Source: an uncultured Coriobacteriia bacterium | GTDB lineage: Bacteria > Actinomycetota > Coriobacteriia > Coriobacteriales > QAMH01 | Length of the DNA stretch: 23,605 nucleotides | Reading direction: 5' to 3' | NCBI GenBank assembly: GCA_902478425.1 | Contig: CABSKV010000014.1 | Location: forward strand, 1-23,605 | Shown here: in pieces, positions 15,976 through 23,605 of the stretch | Layout of the letters: every line of letters starts with the position of its first letter | Position numbering within the stretch: position 1 is the stretch's first letter | Notes under the pieces: generated by a model | Database searches by the model: none | Seen by the model: the letters and a program-made list of their open reading frames with translations, nothing else | Told to the model about the DNA's origin: nothing | Made by a program: the position numbers and the translations under genes

Positions 15976-18660
15976 ATGGATCAAATCATTCATGCAAGAC
16001 TCATAGAACCCGCGCTGCCTTCGACTCTCGTGGCGAATCGTCCCTTGATCGAAGAGTTGAAACGCGCGGTCTGCAGCCAGCGCATCACCTTTCTCCATGC
16101 CCCGAGCGGGTACGGGAAGACCGTGGCCATGTGCGAATTGAGTGAGGCTTTGAGACAGGAAGGGTACAGAACGAGCTGGCTGAGCATTGACCCTGCCCTA
16201 TCGGATGCGATGCAATTCTGGGCTCATGCCCATGCCTCGTTCGGAGAGAGCGGGTTTGCCCCCGGTGTGGGCAATGACGAGCTTGCCAGCGATGGGGGAG
16301 CGCTGGCGGATATCCTGTTTCGGCACCGTGCGGAAGTCAAAGGCGAACGCTTCGTCTTCTTCGACGCCTTCAATCGAATGAGCTCGCTTTCACTCATCGA
16401 CGATTTCCTGCGCTTCTGCTTCGAAGCCCCTCCCGAATACCATTTCGTCGTGAGCACGCGAGAGTTTCTGGAGAGCTTCAAGACGGCGGCTTTTAAGTAT
16501 GGCGAACACGTGTTTGAGGCTAGGGACCTCATCTTCACGCTGTCCGAGGCCGAGGAGCTGATCCGGGATACATGCGGGAGCGCCTTTTCCGATGAGCTCA
16601 TCGCCGAAGCGTATCGTGATACCGAGGGCTGGGTTCAGGGCATCAAGCTGCGCGCCCAGGCAATAGCGCGAAACGAGACAATGGGAATCAAGGGGCCAAT
16701 AAACGGGAAGAACAACCTGGTACGTGATTATTTCATATGCAACATCCTTTCCGACCTGCCTCCGGATGATGTCGATTGTCTCATCCGAATATCCCTGTTC
16801 GAGAAGATAAACCGATCGCTTCTCGCCTTCGTCTTCGGCTCGGTTGCGGCGATCGAGAGGGTCGACAGGTTGCTGGCGGCCAATGCGTTCATCATGAACT
16901 GTGATTACGAAGATGAATGGTACCGGCTTCATCCCATGTTCCTGGACGTGCTCCGGTACGAGCTGAAGCGTTTCAAGATGGGCGAATTGCGCGGCCTCTG
17001 CCTCAAGGCGGCGGAATGGTTCCATGATAATGGCTATCCCGATGAGGCCGTGAAGTACCTCAGCATGTCGGGAGACCTGGACTACATAGAGGGGCTCGTG
17101 GAGGCGACAAGTGGCCTCGTACGCCCGGATATGTCCATGGATTCCTTTGCGTGGATGTGCCGGGTTCCCGCCGCGTCTGTCCCCACGTCGCCGTTTCTTT
17201 GCCTGGTGGCCGTCTGGTCTTGCGTGACCTATGCGCGTCTCGAGGATGCGGACTTTTGGATGGGGGTCTTCGGGAAACTCATCGAAAGCGGGGTCGTGAC
17301 GCAGGAGACCTCTCCCGAGATGGCCTCCTTCACCATGAAGTGCCTTTCCATGAAATACCTAGCGATGGAGGGTGATGGCGAGAGGACGTTGCTTCTTTGC
17401 GAAGAGTTGCAAGATGGAAGCTGGCCCATAACTCCGTCACTGCTCAGCATGATCAACCAATCTCAGGGGGAGGCGTATTCGTATACCGGCGACTATGTCC
17501 AGGCGATGGATTATTATCTAAAGGCGCAGGCGAGTGCGAGCGTCGACCAGACAATGCACCAGCTCGTCTTCAACGAGTACACCAATGCGGTCAATCTTTA
17601 CTATTGCGGAGAGCACGACAAGGCGGAGCGTTGCTGCGAGAGTCTCCTCAAGAAATGTCCGCCAGATTTCGCGATCTACGGAGCAGCATGCGCACTTCTC
17701 GCGCGTATCCTCATAGAGCGAGATGACGTGAGCCGGGTGCCGGAATTGCTCCATGTATCCGAAGACGGCCTTTCTTGCTATCGTCACATCGACCTGTATC
17801 TCGACATAATGACGAGTCATGCCTCCTGGCATTTGGCCTCGGGTAGCTCCTCCACGGCTTTCGAGGTGATTACCGAGGCGATATTGCAAGGGGAGAAGTA
17901 TCGAAACGTGCCGCGCGCCGCGCTGCTTTCGGCTTACTTCCTTCAGGCGCAGATTGCCCTACACCGGGGCGACCTTAACGAGCTGCAGCTCATTGAGAAC
18001 AAGTTCGCCCTTCACCTGAGGAAGAGCGATATCTTCGGCACCTTGTTGTTCGACGCCGTCCGCGCGTTTGCCCTGAGGCTGCAGGGAGGCGACGCCGAGG
18101 TTATCGAGTTGCTTGACGCAATGATAGAGCGTGCGCTCGAGCGGGATTTCAATCGCATGGCGGTTATCGCGTTCGTGGAGAGGACATTGATTCTTAACGA
18201 TATGGGCGAGAACGCCTCGGCCATCACATCACTTAACGAGCTTCTTCGCATTGCTCGCATGCACGGCTACATGCGCACCATCCTGAACGGTAGGGCGCCC
18301 ATGAAACAGCTGCTGCGCGAGTACTCGACGACACGCAAGCTGGGCGGTGTTCTGCGAACCTACGTCAAGGACGTACTGCTGCACTTCGAGGCGGAAAGCT
18401 CCGACAAGAGGGAGGCTGCAGACGAGAGCACGGCGTTTCTGGAAAGCGAGTACATGCTCACCACTCGCGAGATCGAGGGTTTGCGTCTGCTCAACATGGG
18501 GCTTTCACGCAACGAGATTGCCGAAACGCTTTCCATCAGCATCAACACGGCAAAGAAGCACCTTTCCAACATATACGCCAAGATGGGAGTCCGCAACAAG
18601 ACCGAGGCGCTCGAGGGCTTTACGCATGGCGCAAATCAAGACAACGAGATTGCGGGATAG
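15976..18660 (+). CDS. LuxR-family (MalT-like, LAL/STAND) transcriptional regulator
   Basis: An 894-residue regulator, close in size to MalT (901). It has an N-terminal STAND ATPase with Walker A APSGYGKT at residues 42-49, a FVFFDAF Walker B-like strand, and a winged-helix region. A long helical TPR-like sensor domain fills the middle. A C-terminal LuxR helix-turn-helix starts near residue 826 (LTTREIEGLRLLNMGLSRNEIAETL, INTAKKHLSNIYAKMGVRN). Such proteins bind an inducer in the helical domain, oligomerise with ATP and activate transcription. No membrane span is seen, so it is cytoplasmic. ATG 15976 follows a purine-rich GGGGGAAGGGG. It directly precedes the MFS and molybdoenzyme genes on the same strand, its most likely targets. 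Confidence 0.95.
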   Translation: MDQIIHARLIEPALPSTLVANRPLIEELKRAVCSQRITFLHAPSGYGKTVAMCELSEALRQEGYRTSWLSIDPALSDAMQFWAHAHASFGESGFAPGVGNDELASDGGALADILFRHRAEVKGERFVFFDAFNRMSSLSLIDDFLRFCFEAPPEYHFVVSTREFLESFKTAAFKYGEHVFEARDLIFTLSEAEELIRDTCGSAFSDELIAEAYRDTEGWVQGIKLRAQAIARNETMGIKGPINGKNNLVRDYFICNILSDLPPDDVDCLIRISLFEKINRSLLAFVFGSVAAIERVDRLLAANAFIMNCDYEDEWYRLHPMFLDVLRYELKRFKMGELRGLCLKAAEWFHDNGYPDEAVKYLSMSGDLDYIEGLVEATSGLVRPDMSMDSFAWMCRVPAASVPTSPFLCLVAVWSCVTYARLEDADFWMGVFGKLIESGVVTQETSPEMASFTMKCLSMKYLAMEGDGERTLLLCEELQDGSWPITPSLLSMINQSQGEAYSYTGDYVQAMDYYLKAQASASVDQTMHQLVFNEYTNAVNLYYCGEHDKAERCCESLLKKCPPDFAIYGAACALLARILIERDDVSRVPELLHVSEDGLSCYRHIDLYLDIMTSHASWHLASGSSSTAFEVITEAILQGEKYRNVPRAALLSAYFLQAQIALHRGDLNELQLIENKFALHLRKSDIFGTLLFDAVRAFALRLQGGDAEVIELLDAMIERALERDFNRMAVIAFVERTLILNDMGENASAITSLNELLRIARMHGYMRTILNGRAPMKQLLREYSTTRKLGGVLRTYVKDVLLHFEAESSDKREAADESTAFLESEYMLTTREIEGLRLLNMGLSRNEIAETLSISINTAKKHLSNIYAKMGVRNKTEALEGFTHGANQDNEIAG

Positions 18661-18729
18661 GTAACGCCCAGTTGCCCACTGCTGTGCGCAGCCACCTCGA
18701 AAGCGAACTGCCGTGCGCGGGTAGTATTG

Positions 18730-18779
18730 GTACCCCCTGTATCACCCGAAATCTTATCCCGTCTTTTGGTATGGATAAG
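18730..18779 (+). promoter_or_regulatory. Possible promoter/operator region upstream of the MFS gene
   Basis: Within the 364-base gap after the LuxR gene, GTACCCC (18730-18736) precedes TCTTAT (18752-18757). A 7-bp dyad CTTATCC/GGATAAG (18753-18759 with 18773-18779, 13-base spacer) overlaps the latter. CTTATCC also occurs upstream of the LuxR gene at 15845-15851. Overlap of the dyad with a putative -10 box would suit a regulated promoter. The start of the MFS gene is about 245 bases further on, so a long leader would result. Confidence 0.3.
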
Positions 18780-18823
18780 GCGTTTTAACCCCTCATCGTG
18801 TTCTTTATGCTCGTCTATAGCCC

Positions 18824-18858
18824 TGTATGGGGCAGGTTGGCCGCGTTGGCCCCATACA
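18824..18858 (+). promoter_or_regulatory. 10-bp perfect dyad in the MFS leader region
   Basis: TGTATGGGGC (18824-18833) and GCCCCATACA (18849-18858) are perfect inverted arms around a 15-base spacer that contains a TTGGCC-GCG-TTGGCC direct repeat. CGTTTTGAG follows the second arm. It may be an operator for the neighbouring regulator or an attenuator-like hairpin. The T run is short for a terminator. Confidence 0.4.
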
Positions 18859-19024
18859 CGTTTTGAGAAGGCGAGGCACTCTGAGAGGGGGGAGCAGGTC
18901 CGACTACGTCGGAATGGGCAAGAGGACACGCCAATGCGGCAATGCAGTACATGTGTACAGAGGGGCTTCGGGAAAGTCCGCGATTTTTGCGGATATGACC
19001 GCAAGCAGTCATCAGGGAGGAAAG

Positions 19025-20326
19025 ATGAGTCAAGTGGTTGCTGACAAATCAGCGTACGGCACTACCAAGGTGGCGCAGTGGGGCGTCGCCGACGATCAGC
19101 TCACTATGGGCCAAAAATGGCTGAGCTTCGCCGTCCTATTTATTTTTGCAATTGGGTGCGTATTTCAATACATGATGGTCCCCCCGATTCTTCCCCAGAT
19201 CGGTGGGGCGTTCGGAGCCGACCCGTCGGGCTTCGGAATGATGATGTCCGTATTCTCCATCGTTGGCATTATCGTTGCGTATCCAGCAACTTGGATTATG
19301 CAAAACGTCGGCGTGAAGATGGCTGTTGCCGTTACCGCCGTCGTGAGTGCGCTTGGCACCATTATCTGCCTCATGGCTGGCGACTGGACCATGATGCTTG
19401 TGGGACGTGTGCTCCAGGGCTGCTCCTTCGGTCTGATTGCCGTTATTGGCCCCAACATTATTCCGCGACTCATGCCGCTTGCCAATCAGGGCCTCGCCAT
19501 GGGCATTTATTCTATGTGGTTCCCCGTTGGTCAGGTTATCGCCACCTTCACGGTGCCGCTGGCCTATGGCGTCTTTGGCTGGACGTCCGCATTTTGGATG
19601 TCCCTCATCATCCTTGTCGTTACGGTCGTTGTCTTCATCCTGCTCTTCAGGCTGCCGTGCATTCCCGAGAACCTGCTCGCCGAGGAGCGTGTGAAGGAGG
19701 AGACCGGCAAGGCCCGCAAGATCTTCTTCGCATCTGCACTCATCGTCGGCTTCTCGTTCGTCGGCTTCGAGCTCGTCTTCTACGCCTATAACGACTTCTT
19801 TGCGACGTATGCTCAGATGGTCATGGGCATGGACGTCTCCGTTGCATCCAACACCATTCTCATCGCGAACCTGCTCACCATTCCCGCTGGCGTTATTTGC
19901 GGCATCCTTTGCGATAAGACCAATCGCCGCAAGGAGATTCTCATTGCCGGCTATGTCGTGTTCGCAATCGTATTCGCCTTCCTCGCTTGGTCGAACACCG
20001 GTAGCGAGGGCACGTCCTGGGCTTCCGCAATTCTTCTGGGTGTCATTCCGTTCTCCGTCATCCCGGTTTGCACCCGTTGCCTCGTTCCCGTCCTGTGCCC
20101 GGATCCCAAGAAGTGCGACTGGGCACTTACCGGCATGGCCGTCGGCACGACGCTCGGTGGCTTTGGCGCAGGCTTCTTCATGAACATTGCCGGCGCCACC
20201 TCGTGGGCGACTGCTGGCATGATCTTCGCCGTCATCCCCGCCATCACCGTCGTCGTGCTCCTCTTCACCAAGGGCGATCATGGCCTGATGGTGGAAGAGA
20301 AGAAGAACGTGGCCGATTCCGAATAG
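19025..20326 (+). CDS. MFS transporter
   Basis: A 433-residue major facilitator with about twelve membrane spans. After a short polar N-terminus, the first span (LSFAVLFIFAIGCVFQYMMVP) and the loop and second-span region (FSIVGIIVAYPATWIMQNVGVK) fit the N-terminal MFS half. A hydrophilic central loop (AEERVKEETGKARK) separates the halves, and GILCDKTNRRKEIL is the second-half version of the loop 2-3 signature. ATG 19025 is chosen because GGGAGG lies just upstream; the frame is open 66 codons further but without a plausible start signal. In catechol dehydroxylase-type loci a carrier of this class is often found beside the enzyme. Import of the aromatic substrate or export of product is inferred from this position. 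A similar carrier could serve an organic acid. Confidence 0.92.
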   Translation: MSQVVADKSAYGTTKVAQWGVADDQLTMGQKWLSFAVLFIFAIGCVFQYMMVPPILPQIGGAFGADPSGFGMMMSVFSIVGIIVAYPATWIMQNVGVKMAVAVTAVVSALGTIICLMAGDWTMMLVGRVLQGCSFGLIAVIGPNIIPRLMPLANQGLAMGIYSMWFPVGQVIATFTVPLAYGVFGWTSAFWMSLIILVVTVVVFILLFRLPCIPENLLAEERVKEETGKARKIFFASALIVGFSFVGFELVFYAYNDFFATYAQMVMGMDVSVASNTILIANLLTIPAGVICGILCDKTNRRKEILIAGYVVFAIVFAFLAWSNTGSEGTSWASAILLGVIPFSVIPVCTRCLVPVLCPDPKKCDWALTGMAVGTTLGGFGAGFFMNIAGATSWATAGMIFAVIPAITVVVLLFTKGDHGLMVEEKKNVADSE

Positions 20327-20341
20327 ACGAATTTCGCATGA

Positions 20342-20371
20342 ATCCGGCCTGCTCTAGCGAGCGGGCCGGAT
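20342..20371 (+). terminator. Strong 13-pair hairpin between MFS and molybdoenzyme genes
   Basis: Bases 20342-20354 pair with 20359-20371 around a TAGC loop: 13 continuous pairs with one U-G wobble that fits a + strand RNA. No T run follows. It sits 16 bases after the MFS stop. It may act as a partial terminator, a factor-dependent terminator or a processing/stability element that sets different mRNA levels for carrier and enzyme. Confidence 0.6.
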
Positions 20372-20453
20372 ACGCGTTCGAGAAGCGGGCGGGTACGTCC
20401 CGGCTCCGCCTCGACGCATGGCATCGTTTTCCCTCATCCGAAAGGAGAAGAAC

Positions 20454-23066
20454 ATGTCAGGAAAGACCTCTGACAAGTCAGTGATCAAGTGCATCGGTTT
20501 CTGCGGTTTTGGAATGGGCGCGAACATCACTGAGGTCGATGTGAAGGACGGAAAGGTCGCTCGCATCAGGCCGCTGCACTATGATCAGCTCTACAAGCCC
20601 GAAGACCTGAACTATTGGAAGATCGAGCGAAACGGCCACGTGCTGGAGCCGGGCATGGTAAGCTGCCCGCCACCGCTGGCCACTGCATACAAGATGCGCG
20701 CCTACTCAAAGAATCGCATCCCGTACCCCCTGAAGCGCGTCGACTGGGATCCCAACGGCGAGCGCAATCCGCAAAACCGCGGCATCTCCAAGTACGAGCG
20801 CATCTCCTGGGATGAGGCCTGCGACATCATCGCGGCCGAGATCAAGAGGATCCAGGACGAGTGCGGTCCGTTCTCCATCTACGCGCAATCCGATGGTCAC
20901 GGTGAGACCAAGACCATCCATGCTGCACATGGTTGCCAGACCAACCTGCTGGCTCTCACGGGCGGCTTTCTGAAGCAGGCTCGTCAGCCAGACTCCTGGG
21001 AGGGCTGGTATTGGGGTGCCAAGCATGTCTGGGGTATGGATCCCGTCGGCATGCAGACCATTACCAACAACGTCATCAAGGATATCGCCGAGCACACCGA
21101 CGCCGTCTTTGTCTGGGGCGGCGATCCCGAGACCACGCCGTGGGGCTGGGGTGGTCAGATGTCGAGCCTCATCTCGTATTGGTTCACTGACATCGGCGTC
21201 AAGCAGGTCTACGTGTGCCCTGACCTCAACTATGGTGCTGCGATTCATGCCGACAAGTGGATTCCGGTCCTGCCGAATACCGATGTCGCCTTGCAGCTCG
21301 CCATCGCCCATGTGTGGCTGACCGAGGGCACGTACGAAAAGGACTACATCGCCACGCACTCCGTCGGCTTTGACAAGTTCGAGGACTATGTCATGGGCCG
21401 CGGCGAGGACGGCATCGAGAAGACGCCGGCCTGGGCGGCCGAGAAGTGCGGCGTGCCGGATTACCGCATCAAGGCGCTGGCGCGCTATTGGGCGAGCAAG
21501 AAGGTCTCCGTTGCCCACTGCAACGGCGGCGGTTACATCCGCGCGGCCTTCTCGCACGAGCCCGCCCGCATGGAAATCTACCTGTTGGGCATGCGCGGCG
21601 TGGGCCAGCCGGGCGTCAACCAGTTCCAGATGATCGAGTGGCAGCTCATGGACATGCCCACGTGGAACCCCCTGCCCAGCTGCTCGGTGCTTCCGAGCGT
21701 CGAGGGTGCCTACCGTGGCGCGACCATGGACCTGTCCGAGCCGTTCATCCCCAAGACGCTCATCCCCAAGGCCATCACCGAGAAGAAGCTCGAGTGGCAT
21801 GGCCATGTCATCGCCGGCATCGCCACCGTCGACCAGTTCATCCCGTTCGAGTGGGAGCCGGAAGAGGGCAAGGGCGTGCGCATGATCTGGTCGGATGCCC
21901 CGTGCTGGTCGAACTGCTGGCAGGGTGGCAACGTCTTCCAGGAGGCCATGCGCGACCCCGAGCTCGACTTCATCCTGGTGCAGCACCCCTGGTTCGAGAA
22001 CGACACCAAGTTCGCCGACATCATCCTGCCCACCAACACGCTGTTCGAGACCGAGGACTTCAATGTCGACGTGCGCAGTGGTCAGTGGAACGCCATCGCG
22101 TACGAGGAGCGGGCAATCGATCCCATCGGCGACACGCGTAGCGACTACGAGGCCGTGTGCTCCATTGCCAAGGCACTCGAGAAGTTCGGCGGCAATTACG
22201 AGAACCTGTACGAGCGCTATACCCAGGGCCGCGACGTCATGGGCTGGATCGAGAAGGGCTTCCGCGAGTCCGGTATCGAGGACGGCGAGCATGCCGACTT
22301 CGAGCAGTTCAAGAAGGATCGCTTCAAGCTGTTCCCGACGCGCGAGGACTGGGAGGATATGCCCCATGGCCTCATCGGGTTCTACGAGGATCCCGCGGCA
22401 AATCCGCTTTCCACGCCGTCTGGCCTGATCGAGTACTACTCCGAGGCGCTTGCGCAGGTCTTCCCCGACGACACGGCGCGTGGTCCCATCGCGCGCTGGA
22501 TCGAGGAGCCGCTCGACGGACATGACGATCGTCTCTCCAGCCCGCGTGCGAAGGACTATCCGTTCCTGCTCGTCACCAACCATCCGCGTTGGCGCGTGCA
22601 TGCCAATCACGATGACATCCCCTGGTTCCACGAGTTCACGACGGGCAAGGTCCCCGGTCCCGATGGTTATCTGTACGAGCCGCTGTACGTGAATCCGATT
22701 GATGCCGTCAAGCTAGGCCTCGAGGATGGCGATATCGCCGCCCTGTACAACGAGCGCGGCACGGTTCTCGGTGGAGTCGTCATATCCGAGCGCATCATGC
22801 CCGGTTGCGTTTCCCAGGATCATGGCGCGCGCGAGGACGAGATCGAGACTGGCGTCGGTGGCCTCGATCGCGGTGGCGCGAACAACCTGATCTGCCCGTC
22901 TGACACGACGTCCAAGAACTGCGCTGGCGAGGTGACCAACAGCTATCTCGTTGGCGTGAAGAAGGTCGATGTCATCGAGATGGCCAAGGAGCGCCCGGAG
23001 GAGTGGGGTCGCGCCTATGATCCCGAATTCGGTCAGATTCCCGACAGCTGGATTGTGGAGGGCTAG
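20454..23066 (+). CDS. Molybdopterin oxidoreductase, pyrogallol transhydroxylase/catechol dehydroxylase-like catalytic subunit
   Basis: An 870-residue bis-MGD enzyme of the DMSO reductase superfamily. It resembles the large subunit of Pelobacter pyrogallol-phloroglucinol transhydroxylase and the Eggerthellaceae catechol dehydroxylases. Shared marks are DPNGERNPQNRG, YERISWDEA, the PDSWEGWYWG block (Asp and Ser at the Mo site in transhydroxylase), a GHGETK histidine, FADIILPTNTLFE, and the C-terminal DRGGANNLICP and TNSYLV segments. The N-terminal Fe-S motif reads C13-x3-C17-x3-M21 with C71 further on, so the third cysteine is Met. No Tat signal is seen, so a cytoplasmic location is likely. 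AAGGAG upstream fixes ATG 20454. It lies upstream of a ferredoxin-type subunit and after LuxR and MFS genes. The substrate is unknown; a catechol or other phenol is the leading guess. Confidence 0.9.
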   Translation: MSGKTSDKSVIKCIGFCGFGMGANITEVDVKDGKVARIRPLHYDQLYKPEDLNYWKIERNGHVLEPGMVSCPPPLATAYKMRAYSKNRIPYPLKRVDWDPNGERNPQNRGISKYERISWDEACDIIAAEIKRIQDECGPFSIYAQSDGHGETKTIHAAHGCQTNLLALTGGFLKQARQPDSWEGWYWGAKHVWGMDPVGMQTITNNVIKDIAEHTDAVFVWGGDPETTPWGWGGQMSSLISYWFTDIGVKQVYVCPDLNYGAAIHADKWIPVLPNTDVALQLAIAHVWLTEGTYEKDYIATHSVGFDKFEDYVMGRGEDGIEKTPAWAAEKCGVPDYRIKALARYWASKKVSVAHCNGGGYIRAAFSHEPARMEIYLLGMRGVGQPGVNQFQMIEWQLMDMPTWNPLPSCSVLPSVEGAYRGATMDLSEPFIPKTLIPKAITEKKLEWHGHVIAGIATVDQFIPFEWEPEEGKGVRMIWSDAPCWSNCWQGGNVFQEAMRDPELDFILVQHPWFENDTKFADIILPTNTLFETEDFNVDVRSGQWNAIAYEERAIDPIGDTRSDYEAVCSIAKALEKFGGNYENLYERYTQGRDVMGWIEKGFRESGIEDGEHADFEQFKKDRFKLFPTREDWEDMPHGLIGFYEDPAANPLSTPSGLIEYYSEALAQVFPDDTARGPIARWIEEPLDGHDDRLSSPRAKDYPFLLVTNHPRWRVHANHDDIPWFHEFTTGKVPGPDGYLYEPLYVNPIDAVKLGLEDGDIAALYNERGTVLGGVVISERIMPGCVSQDHGAREDEIETGVGGLDRGGANNLICPSDTTSKNCAGEVTNSYLVGVKKVDVIEMAKERPEEWGRAYDPEFGQIPDSWIVEG

Positions 23067-23068
23067 TA

Positions 23069-23605
23069 ATGAAAGCATTTGTCATTGACGTTGCCAGGTG
23101 CAACGGTTGCATGAACTGCCAAATTGCCTGCAAGGACGAGCATTGTGGCACCGATTGGCTACCCTATGCCGCCGAGCAGCCCTTGACCGGCCAATTCTGG
23201 TGCAAGGTCGAGGAAAAGGTGCGTGGCACGGTTCCCAAGACGCGCATCACATACGTCCCGCACATCGGGGGCCAGAGCGATGCCCTCGCCTCTGCGGCTG
23301 GCGATGCCATCGTGGAGCGCGCCGACGGGCTCATGTACATCGATCCCGAGAAGGCGAAGGGCCGCAAGGACCTCTGCGAGTTCGAGGGCGTGTACTGGAA
23401 CGAGAAGCTCCAGATTCCGCAGACCTGCACGGGCTGCGCGCATCTGCTCGATGATGGCTGGGAGGTTCCGCGCTGCGTGGACTCCTGCCCCACCAAGGCG
23501 CTGAGATTTGGCGATGTGGCCGACCTCGATCTCGAGGGCGCCGAGCAGCTCGTCGAGGGTTCGCGCGTCTGGTATCGCAACCTGCCCAAGCGCTTCGTGA
23601 CCGGT
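23069..23605 (+). CDS. 4Fe-4S ferredoxin-type small subunit of the molybdoenzyme, 5' part
   Basis: The electron-transfer partner of the preceding enzyme, cut by the window end after 179 codons. It starts two bases after the upstream stop with GGAGGG well placed. Cysteines C11, C14, C17, C21 (CxxCxxCxxxC) and C120, C123, C136, C140 (CxxC...CxxxCP) would hold two [4Fe-4S] clusters. The layout, with IDPEKAKGRK, VYWNE and CTGCAHLLDD segments, is like the transhydroxylase small subunit (AthS). However, the middle cysteine-rich motif of that family is replaced by a Gly/Ala-rich stretch (HIGGQSDALASAAGDA, from residue 65). AthS has an extra C-terminal domain; whether this protein does lies outside the window. 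Confidence 0.9.
   Translation, partial: MKAFVIDVARCNGCMNCQIACKDEHCGTDWLPYAAEQPLTGQFWCKVEEKVRGTVPKTRITYVPHIGGQSDALASAAGDAIVERADGLMYIDPEKAKGRKDLCEFEGVYWNEKLQIPQTCTGCAHLLDDGWEVPRCVDSCPTKALRFGDVADLDLEGAEQLVEGSRVWYRNLPKRFVTG

Noticed and set aside
20706..22631. 641-codon open frame on the minus strand opposite the molybdoenzyme gene
   Set aside because: It is a shadow created by strong G/C third-position bias. The + strand frame has clear family motifs and a ribosome-binding site, and the antisense translation shows no recognisable domain.

Overview
The window is G+C-rich with strong G/C third-position bias and reads as a chromosomal piece of an anaerobic or microaerophilic actinobacterium, most likely class Coriobacteriia (Eggerthella/Slackia/Gordonibacter-like). 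The main pointer is the right end: a large MalT-type LuxR regulator, an MFS carrier, a molybdopterin oxidoreductase of the pyrogallol transhydroxylase/catechol dehydroxylase type and its iron-sulfur partner, an arrangement known from gut Eggerthellaceae. The taxon is inferred from gene content; no marker gene allows an exact assignment.

Layout. 1-3581: housekeeping genes on the + strand (3' part of ffh, a NUDIX hydrolase, hypE, an Ldh-family NAD(P)-dependent oxidoreductase). 3582-7766: an A+T-richer insert-like segment with four + strand genes (coiled-coil protein, PIF1-like helicase, double zinc-ribbon protein, unrecognised 302-residue protein). It is preceded by a long RNA-like hairpin and bracketed by two inverted, about 90% identical 78-bp repeats. 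It lies beside two minus-strand tRNA genes (Lys-CTT, His-GTG) that have recognisable promoters and a terminator. 8116-13732: cydA-cydB for a bd-type oxidase, then a large fused ABC ATPase/FtsX-type permease. 13803-15696: an EamA-type carrier convergent with a PiT phosphate transporter. 15976-23605: the regulator/carrier/molybdoenzyme locus, cut by the window edge inside the iron-sulfur subunit gene.

How the parts may work together. In the last block the LuxR protein probably senses a substrate and activates the MFS and molybdoenzyme genes, the carrier moves substrate or product, and the two-subunit enzyme acts on a phenolic or similar organic substrate. The catalytic subunit has Met in place of the third cysteine of the usual N-terminal Fe-S motif, and the small subunit shows cysteines for only two [4Fe-4S] clusters. 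The enzyme is therefore a divergent family member whose substrate cannot be read from sequence. The four-gene repeat-bracketed segment is the best candidate for an undescribed system. A helicase, a coiled-coil partner, a zinc-ribbon protein, an orphan protein and a structured RNA candidate together suggest mobile-element cargo or a defence-type function, but nothing seen proves either.
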